This document shows positions 24,080-33,617 of a stretch of 64,000 nucleotides of DNA, in pieces. A program made the translations under genes and the position numbers. The stretch spans positions 124,001-188,000 of the forward strand of contig NZ_WKKE01000001.1 of the NCBI RefSeq assembly GCF_009674775.1, given 5' to 3'. The notes below the pieces were generated by a model. The model was not told the DNA's origin and did not search any database. It was given only the letters and a program-made list of their open reading frames with translations. Numbering within the stretch: position 1 is the stretch's first letter; each line of letters opens with the position of its first letter. Origin of the DNA: Flavobacterium sp. LC2016-23. GTDB taxonomy: Bacteria > Bacteroidota > Bacteroidia > Flavobacteriales > Flavobacteriaceae.

Positions 24080-26581
24080 ATGAAAAGATTAATTTTACTT
24101 AGCCTCTTTTTTGTATTTGCATTTGCAAATAGGGTTACTGCACAAACTAAAGTGAGTGGAATTGTTTTGGATAAATCCAATCAGCCGATTCCGTTTGCTA
24201 ATGTGGTTTTTAAAGGCTCTAATACAGGAATTGTTTCGAATGAGGACGGTCGTTTTTATCTGGAATCACCCATTACTTATACCGCTTTACTGGTTACGTC
24301 TGCAGGATTTTCAGATAAGGAAGTTCCTTTGGAAAAAGCAGTGAATTATGATTTTAAAATTGTTTTGGGCGAAGCCGAGGCACTTAATGAAGTTGTAATT
24401 TTTACCGGAAAAACATCAAAGAAAAACAATCCGGCCTTAGATATTTTGCGAAAAATCTGGGAACGAAAGCGTAAAAACGGTTTGTACCAATTCAGTCAGT
24501 ATCAGATGCAGAAGTACGAAAAAGTCGAATTCGATATGAATACGATTGACAGTGCTTTCATGAAAAACAAACTCTTCAAAGGAATGGAGTTTGTCTTTAA
24601 TCATGTGGATACTTCTGATGTTACAGGAAAAACCTATCTGCCCATTTTCATCAACGAATCGGTGTATGACGTTTACGGCGACAATAAACTTAAAAAGACC
24701 AAAGAGAATATTACCGGAAGTAAAACATCCGGGTTTAATGGAAATCAGCAAATTCTGGCTTTTGTAAAAGACCTTTATTCCGACTATAATATTTACGACA
24801 ATCACCTTAAATTTTTTGATAAAAGCTTTACAAGCCCGCTTTCAAGAACAGGAATTGATGTTTACAATTATGTATTGAAAGACAGTGCTTTTATTGATAA
24901 AAAATGGTGTTACAACATTGTTTTTTATCCGAGACGTAAAAACGAACTGACCTTTAAGGGAGATTTCTGGGTTAACGATACGACTTTTGCGATCAAGAAA
25001 ATAAATATGGGCGTTACGAAAAGCGCCAATATCAACTGGGTAAAAGATATTTATATCGAGCAGGAATTTGAGGTAGAAAATGACTCCGTTTTTCTATTGA
25101 CGCGCGATTATATGATGTCTGATTTTGCCTTGAATAAAAAAGAAAAATCAAAAGGAGTTTATGGTAAACGTACCACCCTCTTTAGAAATCATAAATTTAA
25201 TATCCCGAAACCGGAAAAGTTTTATAAGGAGGAGGTCAATTTTATTGATAATGCCGTCTATGACCGGCCGCCTGAATTTTGGGAAGAGAATCGTTTCGAA
25301 AAACTGAACAAAGATGAAGCGGGCATTTATAAAATGCTCGATACCCTGCAAACCGTTAAAAGGTTCAAGCAATTGTATAGTTTGGTCTCTATTTTGGGAA
25401 GTGGTTACGTCGAATTTAAAAACTTCGATTACGGACCTATTTTTTCCACCTTTGGTTACAATGAAGTCGAAGGTCTGCGTTTACGCGTAGGAGGACGAAC
25501 CTATTTCGGACCAAATGATCCATGGCGTGTCCAGGCTTATACAGCTTATGGTTTTGATGATCATAAATTCAAATACGGAGCATCCGGAAAATGGATGGTC
25601 GATAAGCAAAAACGCGTTATTATCTCCGGAGGAAATAGGCGTGATATCGAACAGATTGGTGCCAGCTTAACCACAACAAATGATATTTTAGGACGAAGTT
25701 TTGCTTCTTCTGCCTTGTTTACAACAGGAAGTAACGGAAAACTGACCAATATTAATCTGAGCAATGTTTCTGTGGAAATGGAGCCAATTAAAAACTTTGT
25801 AGTTCAGGCCGGTATTTCGTACAGGACCTTAGCATCGGCATCGCCAACGTTTAGTTTAGATTATTATACCACACTGCCCACTGCTGCAAATCCTGCAGGA
25901 GTTGTTGCAAGCGAAGTAAAACAGTTTGAGGCCAATGTTCAGTTTGAACTTATGCCGAAACGAAAAACAATTGGTTTTGGAGTAGAACGTGATTTAGTAG
26001 ACAGTCCTTTCAGTCATTTCTTTATTAATTTCAGCTACGGACTTAAAGGGGTGATGCAGAGTGATTTCGCTTATGAAAAAATACAGTTGTTTTATAAACA
26101 GCCTATTATTATAGGACCATTAGGAAGGTCGAATGTTATTCTGGAAACAGGAAAAACTTTTGGAACTATTCCGTTAGGGTTAATGAGCGTAATACCTGGA
26201 AACCAGACTTATTTTACGATAGAAAACACCTTTAGTAATTTAAATTTCTACGAATTTATTACAGATCAGTATACAACCTTACAATGGAATCATGATTTTG
26301 GAGGAAGATTATTCGCCAGAATTCCATTTATGAGAAAACTAAACTGGAGAGAGTTTGTGGGGGTAAAAGGAGTTTACGGAACCATTTCTAATGCCAACAG
26401 AGCGATAAATGCTTCTGACCAGCCTTATGTGGCACCGGAAAATGTATACTGGGAATATAACGCAGGAATCGGAAATATCTTCAAGGTATTCCGTATTGAT
26501 TTTTCCTGGAGAGGTAGTTATTTAAATAATCCTGATGCTAATAAATTTGCAGTAAAAGGATCTTTCGGGTTCTATTTTTAA
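24080..26581 (+). CDS. DUF5686 outer-membrane protein with carboxypeptidase-like regulatory domain
   Basis: 833 residues. Signal peptide (FAFANRVTAQT), then a CarboxypepD_reg-like beta-sandwich at about 22-95 (VSGIVLDKSNQPIPFANVVFKGSNTG, VSNEDGRFYLES), then the DUF5686 domain with a conserved QKYEKVEFDMN segment and a C-terminal beta-rich half (from about residue 440) that looks like an outer-membrane barrel and ends KGSFGFYF. The family is common in Bacteroidota outer membranes; function unknown. Starts right after the pdhB terminator. Confidence 0.9.
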   Translation: MKRLILLSLFFVFAFANRVTAQTKVSGIVLDKSNQPIPFANVVFKGSNTGIVSNEDGRFYLESPITYTALLVTSAGFSDKEVPLEKAVNYDFKIVLGEAEALNEVVIFTGKTSKKNNPALDILRKIWERKRKNGLYQFSQYQMQKYEKVEFDMNTIDSAFMKNKLFKGMEFVFNHVDTSDVTGKTYLPIFINESVYDVYGDNKLKKTKENITGSKTSGFNGNQQILAFVKDLYSDYNIYDNHLKFFDKSFTSPLSRTGIDVYNYVLKDSAFIDKKWCYNIVFYPRRKNELTFKGDFWVNDTTFAIKKINMGVTKSANINWVKDIYIEQEFEVENDSVFLLTRDYMMSDFALNKKEKSKGVYGKRTTLFRNHKFNIPKPEKFYKEEVNFIDNAVYDRPPEFWEENRFEKLNKDEAGIYKMLDTLQTVKRFKQLYSLVSILGSGYVEFKNFDYGPIFSTFGYNEVEGLRLRVGGRTYFGPNDPWRVQAYTAYGFDDHKFKYGASGKWMVDKQKRVIISGGNRRDIEQIGASLTTTNDILGRSFASSALFTTGSNGKLTNINLSNVSVEMEPIKNFVVQAGISYRTLASASPTFSLDYYTTLPTAANPAGVVASEVKQFEANVQFELMPKRKTIGFGVERDLVDSPFSHFFINFSYGLKGVMQSDFAYEKIQLFYKQPIIIGPLGRSNVILETGKTFGTIPLGLMSVIPGNQTYFTIENTFSNLNFYEFITDQYTTLQWNHDFGGRLFARIPFMRKLNWREFVGVKGVYGTISNANRAINASDQPYVAPENVYWEYNAGIGNIFKVFRIDFSWRGSYLNNPDANKFAVKGSFGFYF

Positions 26582-26598
26582 TATAGGAAAACACAATC

Positions 26599-26717
26599 TT
26601 GTCATTTCGACCGAAGGGAGAAATCGCACTGGAGAATCCGCAATCTTTGTCGATTTCTGAGTATGATTTCTCCCTTCTTCTGTTCGCTGGCAATCGGGTC
26701 TGCCTTCGGTCGAAAAA
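26599..26717. repeat. TCATTTCGACCGAAGGGAGAAATC-type interspersed inverted repeat
   Basis: A left half containing TTTCGACCGAAGGGAGAAATC-like sequence and a right half with GATTTCTCCCTTC and CTTCGGTCGAAA, so the element can form an imperfect long hairpin. A shorter relative lies at 52268-52310 before the OsmC gene. It has the look of a genome-wide intergenic repeat of Flavobacteria. Confidence 0.75.
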
Positions 26718-26757
26718 TTCGAAAAATTTAAGAGATTTATAGTTTCAGTTTAAAGAA

Positions 26758-27135
26758 AAAATCTGCCTAATCTGCCAAATCTGCGTGCCAAAAAAACTTT
26801 GCGCCTTTGCGTGATTAATTTTAAAAGGCTTAATTTCTCGCAGATCAGGCAGATTCAGCAGATTTTTTTTAGTACTGGTTCTAATTTTATTTTAGCTGTA
26901 TTTTAAGCATTAACAATTAAAAATCTGCATAATCCGCTAAATCTGCGAGCCAAAAAACTTTGCGCCTTTGCGTGATTAATTTCAAAACGGCTTAATTTCT
27001 CGCAGATTTGGCAGATTAAGCAGTTTTTTTTAGTACTGTTTCTAATTTTCTTTTCGCTGTATTTTAAACATTAACAATTAAAAATCCGCTTAATCTGCCA
27101 AATCTGCGAGCCAAAAAAACTTTATGTCTCTGCGG
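26758..27135. repeat. tandem array of a 161-bp intergenic repeat (two and a third copies)
   Basis: Units start at 26758, 26920 and 27081 (spacing 162 and 161), the last truncated. Each full unit begins with AATCTGCCAAATCTGCG-like sequence, continues ACTTTGCGCCTTTGCGTGATTAA, and ends with CGCAGATTTGGCAGATTAAGC-like sequence. The ends are thus complementary and the unit can fold. Copies differ by about one base in ten. Confidence 0.85.
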
Positions 27136-27173
27136 GATTTTTATTTAATTTTGGTAAAGACTTAAAATAACTT

Positions 27174-27773
27174 ATGCAGGAAGCTATCGATTTTCTATCC
27201 ACTAAAAATCCAATATTTCAGGAAATCATCAAAAAGTATGGATTACCACAAATCCCGAAACGCCCTCAGGGTTTTGAAACTTTGGTGTTGCTAATACTCG
27301 AGCAGCAGGTTTCTATTGATTCGGCGAAAGCCACATTCTTAAAAATAAAAGCCTGCACAACCTGCAATCCGGAAAACATGGCAATTCTGTCAGACGAAGA
27401 ATTTAGAAGCCTTGGCGTAAGCCGTCAAAAGACAAAATATATTAAAGTTCTGGCTGATGCCGTTCTGAACAAAGAACTGGATATTGAAAGTTTAGCCAAA
27501 AAGTCAGCACAACAGGTCAGGGAAGAACTCATTAAATTAAAAGGAATTGGAAACTGGACAATAGATATCTATTTAATGTTTTGTTTACAGGAACCGGATT
27601 TAATTCCGTTAGGTGATATTGCAGTCATCAATACCATCAAAGAATTACTCGATATTCACGACAAACAGGAAATGGAAATCTACGCCGAACAATGGAGTCC
27701 GTATCGCTCTTATGCAACCTATTTGCTATGGCATTATTACTTAAATAAGCGAAATCGGAAAATTACCTATTAA
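27174..27773 (+). CDS. DNA-3-methyladenine glycosylase, HhH-GPD (AlkA) type
   Basis: 199 residues. It removes alkylated purines in base excision repair. The helix-hairpin-helix is at about residues 120-135 (LIKLKGIGNWTIDIYLMFCL), and the catalytic aspartate follows in LIPLGDIAVINTIKEL. It resembles the AlkA core without the N-terminal domain of E. coli AlkA (about 280 residues), a known shorter form. Signature LEQQVSIDSAKATF is also present. Monocistronic; the upstream repeat array fills its promoter region. Confidence 0.9.
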   Translation: MQEAIDFLSTKNPIFQEIIKKYGLPQIPKRPQGFETLVLLILEQQVSIDSAKATFLKIKACTTCNPENMAILSDEEFRSLGVSRQKTKYIKVLADAVLNKELDIESLAKKSAQQVREELIKLKGIGNWTIDIYLMFCLQEPDLIPLGDIAVINTIKELLDIHDKQEMEIYAEQWSPYRSYATYLLWHYYLNKRNRKITY

Positions 27774-27821
27774 ATGCTTGTTTTTTAAACGGTAATGCAG
27801 ATAATTTAACCTGTTTTTTTA

Positions 27822-27851
27822 TTGTAAAAATAGATTCTTTAGTTACTTTTG
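27822..27851 (+). promoter_or_regulatory. Bacteroidota-type promoter of ppa
   Basis: TTG at 27822-27824, 19 bases, then TACTTTTG at 27844-27851, an exact match to the TTG-N17-23-TAnnTTTG consensus. It places transcription start about 25-30 bases before the ppa ATG. Confidence 0.8.
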
Positions 27852-27884
27852 CAACCGAAATTAAAGATATAATAAAAAACAAAA

Positions 27885-28415
27885 ATGACCGCAGACAAAC
27901 TAACAACTTTCGATGTATTAATCGAAATACCAAGAGGAAGCAGAAATAAATACGAGTACGATTTTGAAATTAAAAGAATGCGTTTTGACAGAATGTTATT
28001 CTCCTCAATGATGTACCCGGCAGATTACGGATTTATTCCGGAAACTTTAGCTCTTGACGGTGATCCTCTTGATGTATTGGTTTTGGTAAACGAGCCAACT
28101 TTTCCAGGATGTGTTATGGAAGTAAAACCAATTGGAGTTTTCCACATGGCAGATGATAAAGGACCGGACGAAAAAATTATCTGTGTACCGGTTTCAGATC
28201 CAATCTGGAATTCATTGACTGATTTATCAGATATGAATCCTCACCTGGTAAAAGAAATCGAGCACTTCTTTCAGGTTTATAAAGATCTTGAAAACAAAAA
28301 AGTTGATGTTGAAGGCTGGGGAGATGTAAACGAAGCATTTGCAATTATTGCGGAGTGTACCAAGCGTTTTAACGATATCGAAAACAAACCAGAGGGATTA
28401 TTTAGTATTAAATAA
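27885..28415 (+). CDS. ppa: inorganic diphosphatase (soluble)
   Basis: 176 residues, family I. It hydrolyses pyrophosphate and pulls biosynthetic reactions forward. Active-site pieces: FDVLIEIPRGSRNKYEYD, YPADYGFIPETL, the acidic signature DGDPLDVLVLV and DDKGPDEKIICVP. Followed by the membrane pyrophosphatase gene, so both pyrophosphate-consuming enzymes sit together, though a strong terminator separates them. Confidence 0.97.
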   Translation: MTADKLTTFDVLIEIPRGSRNKYEYDFEIKRMRFDRMLFSSMMYPADYGFIPETLALDGDPLDVLVLVNEPTFPGCVMEVKPIGVFHMADDKGPDEKIICVPVSDPIWNSLTDLSDMNPHLVKEIEHFFQVYKDLENKKVDVEGWGDVNEAFAIIAECTKRFNDIENKPEGLFSIK

Positions 28416-28441
28416 TTTTAAGCCTCTTATTTTATAAAAAA

Positions 28442-28474
28442 AGCAATACTCCGTCAGGAGTATTGCTTTTTTGT
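28442..28474 (+). terminator. terminator after ppa
   Basis: A perfect 11-bp stem AGCAATACTCC-GTCA-GGAGTATTGCT followed by a T run. Confidence 0.9.
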
Positions 28475-28526
28475 TTAAATTCGTTTTGTTAGTTTGTTGA
28501 CTATTAACCAAAACCATTACTATATT

Positions 28527-31076
28527 ATGAATTCATTTATGATTTATTTGCCAATCGTTATGGCAGTTTTAGGATTACTTTTCATGGGAATAAAAAGGAG
28601 TTGGGTTTTAAAACAAGATGCCGGCGATGGCAAAATGAAAGAGATTTCAGATCACATTTACGAAGGCGCGCTTGCGTTTTTAAAAGCAGAGTACCGGTTG
28701 CTGACTTTTTTCGTAATCGCGGCCAGTTTAGTTTTGGCGGGAATTTCATTTATTGTTCCAACCACACATATATTAATAGTAGTAGCGTTTATTTTTGGCG
28801 CTTTTTTCTCGGCGTTAGCGGGAAATATGGGAATGAAAATTGCCACAAAAACAAATGTCAGAACAACACAGGCAGCCCGTACCAGTTTGCCGCAGGCTTT
28901 AAAAGTTTCTTTTGGAGGCGGAACCGTAATGGGACTTGGCGTTGCAGGTTTAGCTGTTTTAGGACTTACAGGTTTCTTTATTGTTTTCTTTCAGATATTC
29001 ATGAATGGCGTCTGGACTTCGTCTGAAGATATGACAAAAGTGTTAGAGACTTTAGCAGGATTTTCGCTTGGAGCTGAATCTATCGCATTGTTTGCCAGAG
29101 TTGGCGGTGGAATTTACACGAAAGCGGCCGATGTAGGTGCCGATTTAGTAGGTAAAGTGGAAGCCGGAATTCCGGAAGATGATCCGCGTAACCCGGCAAC
29201 AATTGCAGATAACGTAGGAGATAATGTGGGAGATGTAGCAGGTATGGGGGCCGATTTGTTTGGTTCATATGTAGCAACAGTTTTAGCTGCGATGGTTTTA
29301 GGAAACTATGTCATCAAAGATATGGGCGGAAATATTCAGGATGCTTTTGGAGGAATTGGTCCAATTTTATTGCCAATGGCAATTGCCGGTTTCGGAATTT
29401 TATTTTCGATTATCGGAACCACATTGGTAAAAATATCAGATGACAATGCTAAAGAAGCACAAGTACAAAAAGCATTAAATATAGGAAACTGGGTTTCAAT
29501 TGTGTTAACGGCAATTGCTTGTTTCTTTTTGGTAAGATATATGTTACCTGAAGTAATGACAATGGAATTCTTCGGAGAAGGAGCACAGCAGATTTCTTCC
29601 ATGCGTGTTTTCTATGCCACTTTAGTAGGTCTGGTAGTGGGTGGAGCCATTTCATCTGTTACGGAATATTACACAGGATTAGGGACAAAACCGGTTATGG
29701 CTATTGTTCAGAAATCCTCAACAGGCGCAGGAACCAATGTTATCGCAGGTTTGGCAACCGGAATGATTTCAACTTTTCCAACCGTATTGTTATTCGCAGC
29801 AGCCATCTGGATTTCGTATGCTTTAGCAGGTTTTTATGGTGTGGCTTTAGCAGCTTCGGCCATGATGGCAACGACGGCCATGCAGTTGGCAATTGATGCT
29901 TTCGGACCCATTTCAGATAACGCCGGAGGAATTGCAGAAATGAGCGAATTGCCAAAAGAAGTTCGTACCAGAACCGATATTTTAGATTCAGTAGGAAATA
30001 CAACTGCAGCAACCGGAAAAGGTTTTGCGATTGCTTCTGCAGCGTTGACTTCCCTGGCTTTATTTGCGGCTTATGTTACCTTTACAGGAATTGACGGAAT
30101 TAATATCTTTAAAGCGCCTGTTTTAGCGATGTTATTTGTCGGAGGAATGATTCCTGTAGTGTTCTCTGCTTTGGCTATGAATTCTGTTGGGAAAGCCGCG
30201 ATGGACATGGTGTACGAAGTTCGTCGTCAGTTTAAGGAGATTCCCGGAATTATGGAAGGAACCGGAAAACCGGAATATGGAAAATGTGTTGAAATTTCGA
30301 CAAAAGCAGCTTTACGCGAAATGATGCTGCCGGGAATTTTGACAATTGGTTTTCCGATTGCCATTGTATTATTAGGAAAATTGGTTTACGCAGACAACAA
30401 TCAGTTAATTGCTGAAATGTTAGGCGGATATATGGCTGGTGTTACTGTTTCCGGCGTACTTTGGGCTGTTTTCCAGAACAATGCCGGAGGAGCCTGGGAC
30501 AATGCTAAAAAATCTTTTGAAGCAGGAGTTCTGATCAATGGTGAGATGACGTACAAAGGTTCTGATGCGCATAAAGCAGCTGTAACAGGTGATACGGTTG
30601 GAGATCCGTTTAAAGATACTTCAGGGCCGTCAATGAATATCCTGATCAAACTGACTTGTCTGATTGGTTTGGTAATCGCGCCTATTTTAGGGGAAGGCCA
30701 TGCTGCTTCGGCTATGGCTGGAAAAGCTTCCTGTTGTGCCAAAACTGAAATGCATGCAGCTGGTGACTCTAAATGTGGAGATTTATCCGGAATGACCAAA
30801 GAAGAATGCATTAAAATGTGCAAGGAAAAAGGCTGTACTGCAGAAGAAACGGCAAAATGCCTGGCGCATTACGATGCAAACGGTAAATATGTACACCAAA
30901 AAACAGATTGTTTTGATACTACAAAATATGAAAAAAACCGTCTTGAGGTGAATCTCTCTACCGTTAACGGCGTTACCGTGGGAACTGTGACCAAAACGGA
31001 GAACGGTAAAACAACAACGGAGGTTTATGAAGGTACTGAAGCTGAAGTAAAAGCAAAAATTGAAGCAGCGAAATAA
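28527..31076 (+). CDS. hppA: membrane-bound sodium/proton-pumping pyrophosphatase with Cys-rich C-terminal extension
   Basis: 849 residues from the ATG at 28527; an upstream TTG at 28494 seems unlikely. It couples PPi hydrolysis to Na+ and/or H+ export. Visible: the catalytic [32 protein letters not shown], and [16 protein letters not shown]. Alanine in [12 protein letters not shown] marks the K+-dependent class, which includes the Na+ pumps. About 16 hydrophobic segments end near residue 720 ([12 protein letters not shown]). Beyond that lies a 120-residue tail with eight cysteines (SCC, KCGD, ECIKMC, KGC, KCLAHY, DCFD) and a beta-like end, not part of the standard family. A terminator shared with higA follows. 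Confidence 0.93.
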   Translation: MNSFMIYLPIVMAVLGLLFMGIKRSWVLKQDAGDGKMKEISDHIYEGALAFLKAEYRLLTFFVIAASLVLAGISFIVPTTHILIVVAFIFGAFFSALAGNMGMKIATKTNVRTTQAARTSLPQALKVSFGGGTVMGLGVAGLAVLGLTGFFIVFFQIFMNGVWTSSEDMTKVLETLAGFSLGAESIALFARVGGGIYTKAADVGADLVGKVEAGIPEDDPRNPATIADNVGDNVGDVAGMGADLFGSYVATVLAAMVLGNYVIKDMGGNIQDAFGGIGPILLPMAIAGFGILFSIIGTTLVKISDDNAKEAQVQKALNIGNWVSIVLTAIACFFLVRYMLPEVMTMEFFGEGAQQISSMRVFYATLVGLVVGGAISSVTEYYTGLGTKPVMAIVQKSSTGAGTNVIAGLATGMISTFPTVLLFAAAIWISYALAGFYGVALAASAMMATTAMQLAIDAFGPISDNAGGIAEMSELPKEVRTRTDILDSVGNTTAATGKGFAIASAALTSLALFAAYVTFTGIDGINIFKAPVLAMLFVGGMIPVVFSALAMNSVGKAAMDMVYEVRRQFKEIPGIMEGTGKPEYGKCVEISTKAALREMMLPGILTIGFPIAIVLLGKLVYADNNQLIAEMLGGYMAGVTVSGVLWAVFQNNAGGAWDNAKKSFEAGVLINGEMTYKGSDAHKAAVTGDTVGDPFKDTSGPSMNILIKLTCLIGLVIAPILGEGHAASAMAGKASCCAKTEMHAAGDSKCGDLSGMTKEECIKMCKEKGCTAEETAKCLAHYDANGKYVHQKTDCFDTTKYEKNRLEVNLSTVNGVTVGTVTKTENGKTTTEVYEGTEAEVKAKIEAAK

Positions 31077-31095
31077 AATTATTGCTAATTTCCAT

Positions 31096-31129
31096 AAAAA
31101 ATGCCTCTAAATTTTTAGAGGCATTTTTT
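31096..31129. terminator. bidirectional terminator after hppA
   Basis: AAAAAATGCCTCTAAA and TTTAGAGGCATTTTTT, a perfect 16-bp stem. It overlaps the last codon region of higA on the other strand. Nearly the same hairpin occurs at 31912-31945. Confidence 0.85.
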
Positions 31130-31496
31130 ATGGATTTAAAGAATATTCTTTGATCAAAGTTGAGGCAGGAATATGAAGGACTTCCGTTAAAACTCTGATT
31201 TGTTTAATCGTTAAAGCTCTTTTTCGTTTAAAAATTTCAGAAACCCGTGAGCGGCTGTTTAAAATAATTCCCAAATCGGCATCAGTAAGACCGTTTTGTT
31301 CCATCATAAATTTGATGGCTTCGATAGGATCCGGTTCCGGAATCGGGTAATTTATTTGTTCGTATTTTTCTATAAGAGTAACCAATATATCTAATTCGTC
31401 ACCTTCGTCAGTATTAGGTTTAGCATCAAAAAGAGTATTTACCCTCGCTAGGGCTAGATCATAATCATGTTCTGTTTTAATAGGTCGTATTTCCAT
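31128..31496 (-). CDS. higA: HigA-type antitoxin (XRE domain)
   Basis: 122 residues. The C-terminal half has a helix-turn-helix (IKFMMEQNGLTDADLGIILNSRSRVSEIFKRKR), the N-terminal half an acidic helix region. It follows the higB toxin by 5 bases, the toxin-first order typical of higBA. Antitoxins of this type bind the toxin and repress the operon promoter. The stop codon lies within the terminator hairpin. Confidence 0.88.
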   Translation of the reverse strand: MEIRPIKTEHDYDLALARVNTLFDAKPNTDEGDELDILVTLIEKYEQINYPIPEPDPIEAIKFMMEQNGLTDADLGIILNSRSRVSEIFKRKRALTIKQIRVLTEVLHIPASTLIKEYSLNP

Positions 31497-31501
31497 GTTA
31501 C

Positions 31502-31798
31502 TTATAAGTTTTTAATGTCGCCAAGTTTGTCATAATCATTGTGAGTTCCCACAAATAAAATATAGACAATCTGGGTTTCATAATTAATTTTTGCAATGAG
31601 GCGAAAATGATTTCCGCAAATATTAAAAACAACTTTATTATTACCGATAAAATCTGCGGAGCCGAATAATGACTTTACTGCATTTGAATTATCGAAATTA
31701 CTTTTATCAAAGATTTGATACCATGATAATAATTGTTGTTTGGCATTTGGAAATCGTTCCCAAAAATTTTGCAATGTTCTTTTGGCTATTATTCTCAT
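31502..31798 (-). CDS. higB: HigB-type mRNA interferase toxin
   Basis: 98 residues of the HigB family in the RelE superfamily: MRIIAKRTLQNFWERFPNAK, FNICGNHFRLIAKINYETQIVYILFVGTHNDYDKL. Such toxins cut mRNA on the ribosome. Catalytic basic residues (Arg/Lys near the strand FRLIAKI and the His-Asn-Asp-Tyr end) are present, so it is probably active. Operon with higA. Confidence 0.88.
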   Translation of the reverse strand: MRIIAKRTLQNFWERFPNAKQQLLSWYQIFDKSNFDNSNAVKSLFGSADFIGNNKVVFNICGNHFRLIAKINYETQIVYILFVGTHNDYDKLGDIKNL

Positions 31799-31911
31799 AA
31801 TGATACGGCAAATATACTATTTTTTTTCCCAATATGGGAAATTATTTTTAATTCGTTATAAAAGTAAGAAATTATTTATAAATAAAAAATCCTGAAAAAG
31901 GTTTTACAAAC

Positions 31912-31945
31912 AAAAATGCCTCTAATTATATTTAGAGGCATTCTT
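31912..31945 (-). terminator. terminator after the deoxynucleoside kinase
   Basis: AAAATGCCTCTAA / TTAGAGGCATT hairpin with A/T-rich flanks. It shares the core ATGCCTCTAA with the hairpin on the other side of higBA. Confidence 0.75.
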
Positions 31946-31967
31946 TATTTCGTATAAATCTGTATTC

Positions 31968-32582
31968 CTAAAACAATCCGTTTAGTTCAGCATCAATTCG
32001 ATTGATGATGTTTCCTAAGTCTTCCGGATTATCCACGAAATTGATATTGTCTACGTCAATTATTAATAATTTTCCTTTGGTATAGGTTTGAATCCAGGCT
32101 TCGTATCTTTCGTTCAGGCGGCTCAGATATTCAATTGAGATGGAGTTTTCATACTCACGGCCGCGTTTGTGAATCTGACCCACCAGATTGGGAATAGAAC
32201 TTCTTAAATAGATTAATAAATCGGGGGCTTTTACCAAAGATTCCATTAATTCGAATAAGGAAGTGTAATTTTCGAAATCACGGCTTGTCATTAATCCCAT
32301 CGAATATAAGTTGGGCGCAAAAATATGGGCGTCTTCGTAAATGGTTCTGTCCTGAACAATTTTTTTTCCGCTTTCACGAATCTGCAATACCTGACGGAAG
32401 CGGCTATTGAGGAAATAAATCTGTAAATTAAACGACCAGCGTTCCATCTGATGATAGAAATCATCCAGATACGGGTTGTCAACCACGTCTTCATAATGAG
32501 GCTCCCACTTAAAATGCTTCGCTAATAATTTAGTTAAAGTTGTTTTCCCTGCGCCTATATTTCCTGCTATTGCTATGTGCAT
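31968..32582 (-). CDS. deoxynucleoside kinase
   Basis: 204 residues. It phosphorylates deoxynucleosides for salvage. The P-loop is GNIGAGKTTLT near the N-terminus, followed by the substrate-site ERWSFNLQIYFLNSRF, the DRTIYEDAHIFA motif with ERS/DRS-like arginine, and a lid region RGREYENSI. Belongs to the dGK/dCK/dAK family; base preference not clear. Its start overlaps the stop of the upstream gene (TAATG), so translation is coupled. Confidence 0.93.
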   Translation of the reverse strand: MHIAIAGNIGAGKTTLTKLLAKHFKWEPHYEDVVDNPYLDDFYHQMERWSFNLQIYFLNSRFRQVLQIRESGKKIVQDRTIYEDAHIFAPNLYSMGLMTSRDFENYTSLFELMESLVKAPDLLIYLRSSIPNLVGQIHKRGREYENSISIEYLSRLNERYEAWIQTYTKGKLLIIDVDNINFVDNPEDLGNIINRIDAELNGLF

Positions 32583-33397
32583 TACGGTGTTACGATTTTA
32601 TAATTTGTGATTTCTTTAGCTGTAAAAATAGATAAAATTTGGTCTTTGTAACAGAATTTATCAAAGGTTTTTTCTAAAATTTCTATTTCACAAATTGTCG
32701 TTGAATTTGTATCAGAAATGTCCTTAAAAAACAAAAAATTGCCCTTACTGAAAATATATTGGTGTGTATTCATAATTTCTATGGTATCAAAATCCGGTAT
32801 TTTTCCTAGCGCAGTTGTTTTTCCAAAAATGTCACAGGAGAACCAGTTGTTTTTCTTGTCGATCCAATAAAAAGTATTAAAATCGGTCTGGTAATATTTA
32901 ATGGTTTCGGTTAGCGGAGTAGATACGGTTTTGTATTCATTTTTCAGATAATCAAAAAGCCCAATCTGTTGGTTTAGCGAATTATAAACCCAAAGCTGAT
33001 TTTGTGTCGACATACCAATAAACGTAACGACGATCGGGATATTGTTTTGGGAAAAATTAATTTCAGCAATTTTATTCAATTGATTGTCGAGTAAGACAAC
33101 GCTATTAAAGTCTTCATAAAATAATACAATTTTAAGCGGGTTTTGCAAATCGACTTTCGTGATATTTCCAAGCGAAACGTTTTTGTATTCAAAAGTTTCA
33201 TTTCCTTTTACTTTTCGAAAAACATTGTTTTTGATCAGGTAGCAATATCCAAACGAGTCATATCCCAAAAAAGCATCTGCATCAGTTTTAAAATGGGAAA
33301 TCGTATCAGGTTTTATTTTTTTATTTTGTGCAAAACTAACTGAGGAGCAACAGCCAATAAAAAGAATAAATAATAAATGGCGCACTGTTCTGCTCAT
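32582..33397 (-). CDS. exported protein of unknown function, beta-propeller-like
   Basis: 271 residues. Signal peptide (FIGCCSSVSFAQN), then repeating short strands such as DSFGYCYLIKNN, LDNQLNKIAEINF and KKNNWFSCDIFGKTTALG that suggest a beta-propeller. No catalytic motif recognised. Couples by TAATG to the deoxynucleoside kinase, a gene pair I believe recurs in Flavobacteria, but the functional link is obscure. Periplasmic or outer-membrane associated. Confidence 0.8.
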   Translation of the reverse strand: MSRTVRHLLFILFIGCCSSVSFAQNKKIKPDTISHFKTDADAFLGYDSFGYCYLIKNNVFRKVKGNETFEYKNVSLGNITKVDLQNPLKIVLFYEDFNSVVLLDNQLNKIAEINFSQNNIPIVVTFIGMSTQNQLWVYNSLNQQIGLFDYLKNEYKTVSTPLTETIKYYQTDFNTFYWIDKKNNWFSCDIFGKTTALGKIPDFDTIEIMNTHQYIFSKGNFLFFKDISDTNSTTICEIEILEKTFDKFCYKDQILSIFTAKEITNYKIVTP

Positions 33398-33617
33398 GAC
33401 GTTAGGGTTTATAAACAGCCAAATTACAAAAACTATAACAGAAACCGCTAAAGCAGAAAGGATTTTGCCGTTAAACCTTTATGATTTCTAACGGTCTAAT
33501 TAATAGTTCATTCTGTCGAGAGCCTGAAGGTGTTTATATATTTAATTTTTACCTTTTTAAAATTAATGATACATTTGAGGGTAACTTTATCAGATTACCT
33601 AACTTTATAAAAAACCA

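Noticed and set aside
26758..27135. Regularly repeated sequence that might be taken for a CRISPR array
   Set aside because: The unit is 161 bp with no short conserved repeat separated by unique spacers, copies drift throughout, and no cas gene is present.
28494..28526. An 11-codon N-terminal extension of the membrane pyrophosphatase
   Set aside because: It depends on a TTG start and adds a polar segment not found in the family; ATG 28527 gives the usual start.
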